Assembly: GCA_022393335.1 (NCBI GenBank)
Contig: JAJEKB010020796.1
Location: 148,739 to 212,738, forward strand
DNA from: Macrotrachela quadricornifera
Taxonomy: Eukaryota > Rotifera > Eurotatoria > Philodinida > Philodinidae
Reading direction: 5' to 3'
Length of the DNA: 64,000 nt
Part shown: in pieces, positions 10,210 through 19,392 of the stretch
How the letters are laid out: each line of letters begins with the position of its first letter
Numbering within the stretch: position 1 is the stretch's first letter
Position numbers and translations under genes: made by a program
The notes under the pieces: generated by a model
What the model was told of the DNA's origin: nothing
The model's input: the letters and a program-made list of their open reading frames with translations, nothing else
The model's database searches: none

Positions 10210-10490
10210 CAGCCCGATGAGAAGAGTCCCATTGAAGTTGCCTTATGCACGGCAGAAGAAGCTCTGTGAAAGATACCTCACGCACGGCGAGAAAAGTTCT
10301 ATGGCGAATACCTAACGCATAGCAGGAACAATCCTGTTAAAGATTCCTGACGCATACCGGTAAAAGGCCTGTCATAGAGGTTTCAGGGGTGACGGGAAAA
10401 TTTCTCTTGCAGATGGCTTAGCCACAGCGGGGAACAGTCCTGTAAAAGACATATTATGTACAGCAGAAAAAGTCGGGTGGAAGATGCAAA
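10210..10490. repeat. 35-bp degenerate tandem array
   Basis: About eight head-to-tail units of ~35 bp (10243-10277, 10278-10312, 10313-10347, then slightly longer or shorter ones). The consensus approximates T(A/G)ACGCAxxGCxGxAAAAxT followed by CCTGTxAAAGATxCC. The array is more G+C-rich than its surroundings and directly follows the triplicated unit, so both may belong to one element. The period is not a multiple of three and stops occur, so it is not a coding repeat. Confidence 0.65.
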
Positions 10491-10609
10491 ATTGTAACCA
10501 GATTCTCTTTGCAGCGGATACCTCCTCTAGTTTTCTTTAAATAAAACTTTGGTACAAAAAGCAAATATCATTTGGAAGAATCCGCTCCAACCTACTTTCA
10601 GTCATACTT

Positions 10610-10985
10610 ACTCAGATTTCAGTGAGAAAACGTATAATTGAGAATAAGAACCCATCTTTTGATGGATTTTGTCTCATCATTACTTTCGTCATTTTTTTTT
10701 TGAGGTCAATGATTAAAGATCAGTCTAATAGTAAAACTTAGAGGTAAGCTTAGAAGTCCAATATTATAATTTTGAAGTGACGACACGGAGAGTCGACAGT
10801 TTACGATGAAGAGAAAGAGAATTCATTTGAAACAAATGTTATATTGAACTTCCAAATTTTACTATTAGATTGACCTTTAATCATTGACTTATAAAAAATG
10901 ACGAAAGTGATGTTGAGTTAAAATCTATCGAAAGATGAATTCTTATTCTCAATTATACGTTATCTCACTGATACCTAGTTTCAAA
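10610..10985. mobile_element. MITE-like inverted repeat
   Basis: The arm at about 10610-10764, containing CGTATAATTGAGAATAAGAA and TCAATGATTAAAGATCA, recurs inverted at about 10845-10985. The spacer is about 80 bp and there are moderate differences. A foldback of this size (about 375 bp) with no coding capacity is typical of a non-autonomous DNA element. Target duplications were not resolved. Confidence 0.65.
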
Positions 10986-13557
10986 TGAATGTCCAAGAAA
11001 TTCATAAAAGACATCGTGTTTAAAAGCCTGATAGAAGATTCTGTATTCTTAGAATGAAAAACCCATACATATTTCTTAATATTCAGGCACGATACTGGAA
11101 CATAAGTTCTCGTTCTTTGAAAACGAAAATACATTTGAAACTGTGGTTTTATATATATTCAAGTGTGATGATATGTTCAAACATTATCTTACGCGCTTTT
11201 TTATTTTGAAAACTATTAGTCCGAGGCTTCTAGAATTAAGAATCGCTATTAGGCTCCTGAAAATCATGAACTTCATACAAGAACTCGAAACGGATCATCT
11301 TTTCCTAGCCTGTAGGTATGTACGGGTGCTATAAAGTTGACGTAAAAGAGGGTATTAATAATTTATGCAAACACTACAAACATCTAACTTTTGAAAATCA
11401 CACGAAACGTCCACTTACAAACACCCACAAAAGCATGTAATCTATACAATTGGAATATCTTTGTATGACATCTCTACTCGGAAACAATATGGGACCTTGT
11501 GGTAAAAAGAGCAATAAGAGATATGTACACGTATTGGAGCACTTGAAAATTCATAAAACATATTGGCAAATGCGTTGATATTCTGTGATTATGAAACTAC
11601 AAGAAAAAGAAATTCTGACAACCTTAAAGAAAGAAGAATGTGTATTCTACTATCATCATGATTTTAATAGAATTGACTATGAATACGAATCTTTTTAAAA
11701 TTCTTCTAGTCTTATTATGATCAATAAATATATGATACATCCTAGTGGAGGCACTATATTACATTTAGAGATCTTCTTTCATGAACTGATCTCAGTCGAA
11801 TGTAGTTGAATTACATATGACTCAGTTCATTTAAAGATCTGATTGGTACATGAAATAGGTCTACATTTTTCAAGAAGTTTCTATAGGTAAGCATCAAATA
11901 TTGAAGAAACATTATTTAATTACCAATATTTATCATCGTAAATGATGTTTTGAAAAACAATTTTTCGATATATTTATATAAAAATGATTAACGAAGTAAA
12001 TTAATTTTTTTCTTTTTCAAATTAATCGATAACTGAAAACGAATCCAAAATAAAAATCCATTTATGATACATTACTAACAAGAACCAAATATATACATTT
12101 GAAAGACATTCTTTTAATAAAAAAAAAATTCAATCGGTATTTACCTTCAATCTTTTTACTGTCGTTTCGTTGTTCTGTCTGATAAAATGTATAAGAAAGA
12201 AATGATGTGTTTGTTAATCAAGTATTTTGTTATTCTTCTTTTCTCTTTTAGTTTTTTTTCACCGATTGCAAAATTCAGTTGTATTATTGAGATTTCGTTC
12301 TTTGATCAAAATACATACATTTTTACTTCTTTTTTTCTCCCAATATATAACATAGCCATGTGCAGAACTGATTACAGAGCAGAAGTATTATTACTGAAGA
12401 TCGAATGTGAATTTGTTTATAAGTATTTAAAAAGTTTGAATATTTCTATTACGAATTTTTTTTTAACTACGTTACCATGATGAACTGAAATATTCATTTA
12501 AATATAATTACATTTATAATAAGTGACAGCAATGAAACATTTATTTTAACATGAAAACAAAATATTTCTATATTTTCAACAATAATTATTACATTACTTT
12601 TTAGAAAAAGAACACATAATTACAACTAAAATATCGATAAAATTACTAAGCATAAAAGAAATCATTTTTTTGTAAGTTATTCAATTCGAAAAATATTTTT
12701 TATTTTTCTTTGAATAAATAAAACTTCAGAATGAATATGTTTTATATATGATTCATGTAAAATTCAAATATTTATTTAATTATATTATTTCTTAATAAAT
12801 ATGAAAGATGAGTTTGTTTTTTTCTTTTCATTTCTATTGTCCGAGATAAATGAAAAACTTACTCTATATTTTAAATAATTTATCAAAAAGAAAATTTATT
12901 CTTCAAAGTTTTGATCTAACAAAAGAAATGTAACAATTTTTTTTTATTCTTTTCTATAGTTTGATATCTATATCTTATATTTAGATTAAATGTACACATG
13001 ACAATACTCAAACAAATAACCTCTTATCAATTTATGTTCATGTAAGAGTGTTACTGAGAAATGCACAAATACTTCTTTGTACTTTCATATAGTCATTGTA
13101 AAAGTTTGTAATTTTTTGCTATGTTGTGTTTTAATTTTTTTTTTTTTGTTTCCATTGAAATATACAAGATTATTTGAATTTACTTGATTTTTATGTTGTT
13201 CTGAACTTACTTCATGAAAAAATAACTTTGATAAGATTTATTATTCAGAAAATACTCTAATATGGTTTGATTTTATTATTAGAATCAATTTATGATGTTA
13301 TTTTTGATGAAAATAGTTTTATTCATTATGAACTAAAATGTCTCTCATTAATGTATACTAGTAAGCAAAATTTCAGTTCATTTGAAGAACTTTTGAGAAA
13401 AACGGCGGTGTCTTTTGACTTGCGATTCGAATTCTATACCTTCAATAATTCTTCGTAGAGATTTCTTATAGAATATCACAAGTTTTAAATATTAATGTAG
13501 GCGATACCATTTTTCGATTGGGGTGAATACGTAAACATACCGACAAACTTAAACCAA
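10986..13557. other. Gene-poor interval
   Basis: About 2.6 kb, strongly A+T-rich, especially 11.9-13.3 kb. I found no exon series. A short hairpin lies at about 11768-11841 (AGATCTT...TGAACTGA and its inverse). Open frames at 11.1, 12.2 and 13.3 kb are short and of low-complexity Phe/Ile/Lys composition, so I do not call them. Confidence 0.5.
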
Positions 13558-13835
13558 TAAGCATACCTATAAAACTACAAACTTATTTTATGCTATATGA
13601 TCCCTGCTTCAATTCGGAAGACCCAGTCACAACAAATTAATTCCTCACCCTTAAAAGCGCCCTAGTCAAATTTTTATAAAAAAAACATTTTGCTGGGGTA
13701 AAAAAAAGTTTTTACAAAATTATAAAGTACTAATGGTGCCGTTCGATGCCTCGATCCCAAAGATAGACAAACTTTAAGCATTTTATCTGTCGTATTTTAA
13801 CGCCACATAACCTTTTCTTTCAGAAATGGGAATAA
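13558..13835. repeat. Dispersed repeat, copy 1
   Basis: It begins GCATACCTATAAAACTACAA and ends CATAACCTTTTCTTTCAGAAA. It shares several blocks in the same order with 17265-18075 and 18400-18995: ACTTATTTTATG, TTCCTxxCCCTTAAAA, GGGGTAAAA, TAATGGTxCCGTTC, AGACAAACTTTAA. This is an old interspersed repeat of unknown class. Confidence 0.6.
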
Positions 13836-14811
13836 TAAGCAGTACAAAAAGAAGTGCAGAAACATATTTGTAGTCCACTGAAATATTGCTTACACTATAA
13901 TCAGTAGTAACATAGATTATCGGCAGCATGAATATTACTCTTGGCAATAATATTGCTGATTTCATTTTGATCATTAGAATCGTCATTATTACGATCAATA
14001 TTAAAATAATATAAGATGATTCAAATAATATAATAGTAGATGTAGGATTGTTCTTACGAGAGAATTCACAAGATTGTTCAACCGCTTTTGACTTCGAGCT
14101 AATAGGTTATTACTGCGATGATATTGCATTTTTAGGGTATTTTTCATTGAATCTCGTAGTTCCCCTCAGGAACACCAGAAAAACAGAATTTCCAGTTTGG
14201 ACTTGAAACATTACACAGAGATAAATCCTAGTGAGAAGTTTATTGTGAAAATTTCAAAGTTTTTCGTTCATCGTATCCTAAAACACAAGTAACACTCGTC
14301 AGAGGTGACTCGCTTAACCCTCGATTGAATTCATTATATCTATTTCGAGAATTATTGATAGATGAATAGTCAAGAAATATAATGCTATAGCTAGTTCAGT
14401 TTGAACGAATCTACCACATTTCATGAGTTCTAAAATCAAAACTATCAATCTTAAATTCCAAAAGTATCATTCACCCATGATTTTCTTATCATAGATAACA
14501 TTTTTTGACTTTTATGGTGCATTAATAGAGTACTGACATGAATCGCCTGGACTATAGTTCAACCGCAGTTCATAATGAAAAACTGAGACAAAACGTAACG
14601 TTTCCACTGATTTCAACCAAGTTACTTTAGCCTGACCTTGCACCTTGAGCAAACACACATCCAAAGTTATGTTTATCATATGACTCCCCCTCTCAATCAA
14701 GAAAACAGGAATAAAAGATTTCGCTCCAACTTTTCACTAAGATTTCCGATAGCATTCGTCCGTTACGATTTCCTGATATAAGAAAAAACGCATGATCTTC
14801 GAAACTAAGTG
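13836..14811. other. Non-coding interval
   Basis: Slightly less A+T-rich than its surroundings, but stops are frequent and I can support no exon or RNA gene. Confidence 0.45.
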
Positions 14812-16141
14812 CCCAGGTAGAGAAATCTTGTTAAGATCATATGAGAACTTACAAGATCTTATCAACAATCAGATATCATCAGATTCATACTATAGGATCT
14901 AACGAAATCGTACAGATATCTTGTTCTAAGATTTGATACGTTTATTACTATAAGATGCTTTGGTAAATCTTATACGATTCTTGCTATAAGATTCTTACAA
15001 ACTCAGAAAAGCAGAACCTTGTTATATCTTGTAAGATCATAGTTCTTGATTTTTCTCGTACAAATAGTTTTGTATGTTGCAATTGTTTTGCAAAGACAAT
15101 GTATATATTTTAATTTGAGCTCACATAATTTTAGAATTCTAAATACATTTTTGTAGAGTGACCTATGGAACCAAACTTATTATTTTTTTTGTTTAGAATC
15201 AATATTTCTTATTTATTCTTTTAGTTTATTGTCGCAGAAAGTATAGCGTTTTCTGCATTTGCCTTTAGAGAATAGTATATTCTTTTTCCATTTTTTTTAT
15301 TTCAAATTTTGATAAAAAAATATTTTAATTAATTTCAACTGTTTCGAAATATTTTAGATTGGCTTGCGGAAATGAACCAATTGGATAATTACTAATCCGC
15401 ACATATATTTCATGGCTGCATCAGACTGTATAAGATGACAGAACTTTTTAATGTTTATTTGTAAAATTCTAAATTATTTTGATGTTATCTTTTTTAGATA
15501 TTCGAAAATTTCATTATCTTTGTTTATTTGTTTTATTGTCTCATGGCTTATATTTTTAGCATTCGCTTAGTATGCTAAACCTCAAACTAATAATGTTAAT
15601 TATTTAATCTCTTTTGAACAAAGTGAAACAAAATTCATTCTAAGCAATGAAAATAATTTCATTTCAATTACACTAAAATTAATATAATGTGATGATTTTT
15701 TGTTTGATCTATATTTGTATGTTAATGTTCATTTTTTGATGGATCTGTATTTTTTTAATCGATGTTATTTGTTTGATTTATATTCCTGCATGTTGATGTT
15801 CACTTTTTTGATCTGTATTGCTTCATGTGATTTATATATATCATTTTTATTTTGATGCATTTTTTTACTTTACTTATCATATATGCAAAATAGTAGTTGT
15901 TAGATACCATATAGTTATTACTACATTATTTGTATATTGTGATTTTTCTTTCATTATTGTAACTCATATATATTGAATAAAGTACATTCATAACAAAGAG
16001 AAACCAAGTCTTTACAAAAACTGATAGAACGTGCAGATGGTACAAGAAAAGCAGCATATAATGCATCTGATCGTTCCAATAAATCTTATATCAATAGTAC
16101 AAGAGCTTACAAGATCTTACAGTCAGATTCTTTCACCTGGG
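14812..16141. mobile_element. 1.33-kb element with CCCAGGT inverted ends and AAGATCTTA-rich subterminal tracts
   Basis: The left end CCCAGGTAGAGAAATCTTG (14812) matches the right end read inverted, CCCAGGTGAAAGAATCT (to 16141). Just inside both ends lie clusters of AAGATCTTAC / TAAGATT words: about ten between 14820 and 15050, and several between 16070 and 16125. These resemble the subterminal motif arrays to which transposases bind in hAT- or CACTA-like elements. The middle is A+T-rich, with loose repeats of TTTTGATxxATxTxTATTT around 15690-15830, and no transposase frame. A target duplication could not be defined. The class is inference. Confidence 0.55.
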
Positions 16142-16539
16142 GAACAAGAATTCAGAATGACTACAAGCAAATAACACCATATTAAGATTCAGAATCCTTT
16201 AATGAATAGGTCCTCTTTACGTCAAATGTCTAACAAAGATTTATTCTACCTGATGAATCGAATCACTTGCCATTTTCTCAAAATTCTTCAACTCTCATTT
16301 ATTATACTTACGATAAAGCTTTTAAATCACCGTCTAGTCGTTCGGCCACTCACGACTAGCCGTTTGCATATTTAACGCCACTATACCGATCGGTATTACT
16401 TCACCTTTGAAGTTAATGGACGCATCTCGTTTAAATTCTTCTCCATTAGCTTGGCATTTGTGAATACGCTAGTTAATAAAAAACTAAAAAACAGCTATTT
16501 AAGAATTGCTACAATAGAGTATAATACATTCTAGTCTAA

Positions 16540-16950
16540 GAAAGAGCTTTGTCTATTTTGGAATATAATTTTACGGTTGATATCTATGGAAATTCAACAA
16601 CAGAACTTCAAACACTCATTTCGTTTTTTACATATTTTTGTATAAATCTCACTCAAAGATTCGACATGTAGTAATCAACAAAGAAAACTGTTTATATTAG
16701 AATCAATACCGAACATACATTCACGATCTTCGAATATCTGTGAGTCAAGCTTACAACAACAAGCAGTTTATTAAAGAAAGCTAAGAAATAGATCGCAAAC
16801 ATTTTTAATGACTTCGAATTCGCATTTTCCGTGCTCGATAATGAACAGTCAAGTTTTGTTAAAAATGATGATTTACTAACTTATCATTATTTAATACCTA
16901 TCAATATTGAAAAACTAACTCTAGATTTCGATTCCTCGTAGACAATTGTC
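16540..16950 (+). pseudogene. Possible decayed coding relic, unknown family
   Basis: One plus-strand frame from about 16808 to 16938 reads about 44 residues, including FAFSVLDNEQSSF and PINIEKLTLDFDSS, before a stop. Protein-like pieces interrupted by stops occur upstream in the same region (ILEYNFTVDIYGNSTTELQ near 16560). The composition suggests a fragment of a leucine-rich or F-box-type protein, but no domain can be established and stops interrupt it repeatedly. The rest of 16142-17264 holds nothing I can support. Confidence 0.2.
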
Positions 16951-17264
16951 TTTGGTAAAGTATTACTGGAGACAGTTTACATTATTTACCACTAATTATT
17001 TGGCAAGCCAAAACAGTTTTCATTTAGTGATCTTCGATCATCTTGAATTAAACTTCTTAGGAGAAAAAGTAAAACTAATTACTAATTGTTTGGTAACTTA
17101 TTACTAACGACAAATTTGACTTCAGATACGAATTCTTCACCTTCCATTAGCCTTCATATAGTTTTGAACTAGAATGTTGTAAGCTTTTGATATTAATCTA
17201 GCTGACAACGTATTCAGATTGACTTGGATACAGAATGATACAGAGAAGCCTTAGAAGAGAGCAT

Positions 17265-18075
17265 ACCTCTATAACTACAAACTTATTTTATGTTATATAA
17301 TCTCTCCTCCAAATCACGAGAAAAATCGTTGTCACGGCACTCGCCGTGATATCATCTCCTGAGTCAGTGATTCTTTGACTCATGTGTATGTGGTTGAGAT
17401 TCCTAAGTCACACTCATGTGATCAGGATTCTTGACTCACATTCATATGAGTATATATACGGCTTGCTTTTGCTTGAGTTTCATCCTTCCTCACATTGTCT
17501 TCTTCCCCGATTCGAAATAAACCCATCACAATCGTTATTTCGTAGAAAAAGTCTTATTTAAGTAAAAAAATTATTTAAAAAAATTCAAAAATCAATGGTA
17601 TTATTCTTCTATCCCTCGACCTCGAAAACCTTTGTTGAAGCATTAAGATTCGATTTTTTCAAAGTTGAGATATCTTGTTGGTTTCTCTAAGAACATGTTT
17701 TGATGACCCTTGACCTGGCACAAACAAACGAATTCACTTTTTTCCGTATCAATCTCCCTTCAGTCGACGAAGTAGTAGATTTCAAAACTTTTGAAATCTA
17801 ATCCCATCAATTGATTCCTTGCCCTTAAAAAGCGTGTTGGTCAAATTTTATAAAAAAAACCAGTTTTTTGGGGTAAAACAAAATTTTTTACAAAATCATA
17901 AAAAAAAGTAATGGTACCGTTCAATTTTGCGACGCCAAAAGCCTTCTAGGAACGTTTTTAGGAATTTTACGTTGTAATATTATTGACATAATCGTTGCTG
18001 TTTTTTGATTGGTTGGGACAGGCAGACAAACTTTAAAGAAATTTACGGCCTCATAACCTTTTCATTCAGAAAACG
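17265..18075. repeat. Dispersed repeat, copy 2 (interrupted by a solo LTR)
   Basis: The left part (17265-17329) matches 13558 onward (GCATACCTxTAxAACTACAA, ACTTATTTTATGxTATAT). It is broken by the solo LTR at 17330-17530 and resumes at 17536, ending with AGACAAACTTTAA and CATAACCTTTTCATTCAGAAA near 18075. The copy is longer than copy 1 because of the LTR insertion and extra internal sequence. Confidence 0.6.
17330..17530 (+). mobile_element. Solo LTR, 201 bp, with 5-bp target duplication
   Basis: The segment starts TGTCACGG and ends CCCATCACA, the TG...CA ends of an LTR, and is flanked on both sides by ATCGT (17325-17329 and 17531-17535). Inside, a TATA-box-like TATATATA at 17451 precedes an AATAAA polyadenylation signal at 17516-17521 by about 65 bp, the usual U3-R-U5 order on the plus strand. 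Short TTGACTCA / GACTCAC words repeat in the U3 part. No internal retrotransposon or second LTR is present, so this is a solo LTR left by recombination between the two LTRs of one element. Gypsy- and Copia-type elements both make 5-bp duplications. Confidence 0.8.
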
Positions 18076-18683
18076 GAATAAGTTGATCGACAGATAATAG
18101 ATAAATAACAATGAACGGTATAATTATATGATGAATTGAGAAATGGTTTAATTTATACAATCGTTTTTCGCGAAGTACAATTATTTAATATATATTTTAG
18201 ATCATTCACCGGTTTTATTTTAGCTTAATGTTTAAATCCAAGATTTTTCACGGCAAATCTGAAATATTAAAAGAATCTAATTCGAAATTTGTTAGTAGGG
18301 CATTCAATACTACTCATAAAAGTAAACTACGAGGAAGATAACAACATTGAAAACACAGATAGCACAACCTAAAACCACAAGTACAGCCGATTTAAATCCC
18401 CGACACCGATTGCCTTTGGTCAAACTGTATGAAAAAATTTTTTTTCTTAAAAAAATCCATTCTTTGTGTAAAAAAATCAACCTTAAAAAAATTTAAAAAA
18501 ACTGACATCATTAATCGATTCTCTGATCCCAAAAACCTATGTATCGAATTTTTTCTTAGAACTATTAGTGAGTTTTCATTAGTTTAGCGAATACTTAATT
18601 CTGATTGGCTTGGTCGGACAGACAAACTTTAAGCATTTCAGCCTGCGTATTTTAACACTTCATAACCCTTTCTTTCATGACAC

Positions 18684-18961
18684 GGTAAATTCCGCTTTCC
18701 AGGAAATTCAAAAAGTGACCATAGAACAATTGGAGTGGAAATTTATTTGAACGACTTGTCACATAGTTTTAGAAAATCCGTCTAATTGGCAAAATAACAT
18801 AGAACTGAGGCTGAACCTAAGTTAGAGTTGGGTTGGGTTGGGTTGGGTTGAATAGTTTACTATATCTATAGATCACTTTCTATATTAAAATGAATTTCCC
18901 AATATATCTTGAGACAAAGTGATGCTGAAAATTTTGAATTTCCAAGAAAGCGGAATTTACC
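18684..18961. mobile_element. 278-bp MITE-like element
   Basis: The terminal inverted repeats are GGTAAATTCCGCTTTCC at 18684 and its inverse ending at 18961. The similarity extends about 30 bp (GGAAATTCAAAA against TTTTGAATTTCC). There is no coding capacity. It is inserted in the third copy of the dispersed repeat. It contains a (TTGGG)n tract. Confidence 0.7.
18828..18850. repeat. (TTGGG)n microsatellite
   Basis: Four and a half copies of TTGGG inside the MITE at 18684-18961. It is not a telomere-like array at this length. Confidence 0.85.
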
Positions 18962-18995
18962 ATACCTTCCTTTCTTTCAGAAAAGGAAATAACCA

Positions 18996-19392
18996 TTGAT
19001 CATTTTTATTTTTAATTCGTCGATATGCATACATGTACATAAGATATAATCATGATCGAATGGTAGAAGATCACAATTATATAGAAATTGAATATTCATA
19101 TTATTCATTTAATGAAGTGTAGATGATGAAAATGCACCATAACGTATAAAATTAGATAATTCACGAATTCCATCGCTCCATGTATATATTACTATACAAG
19201 AAAGTAACTCTCAAATATAGGCTGATGATAAATTAAAATTAGGCCAGTGTAAGTTTGATTACTGGTAAATATCTCTCTTTCGTAGTAATGTATACGTATT
19301 GAATGTTTCAAAATTTAAAACAAGATTAGCTTATTCACAAATAAAACTTTTTTAAAATCTTAATTACGTCAAAACAATAGAACAAAATATAT
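18996..19392. other. Downstream flank of the dynein gene
   Basis: A+T-rich sequence covering the presumed 3' UTR and flank of the dynein gene. No other feature is supported. Confidence 0.5.

Larger units (their letters stand above)
18400..18995. repeat. Dispersed repeat, copy 3 (interrupted by a MITE)
   Basis: It shares GTCAAAxTxTxTxAAAAAA, ATCCCAAAAACC, TTGGxxGGACAGACAAACTT and CATAACCCTTTCTTTCA with copies 1 and 2, with the tail resuming at 18961-18995. The MITE at 18684-18961 lies inside the tail. The sequence around the junction, CATAxCCxTTTCTTTCA, is present on both sides. Confidence 0.5.

Noticed and set aside
11768..11841. Short hairpin AGATCTT...TGAACTGA
   Set aside because: The arms are only ~19 bp with mismatches, there are no element ends, and no RNA family is recognised.
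12187..12480. 97-codon Phe/Ile-rich plus-strand frame
   Set aside because: The region is extremely A+T-rich, with no splice partners, domain or signal of coding.
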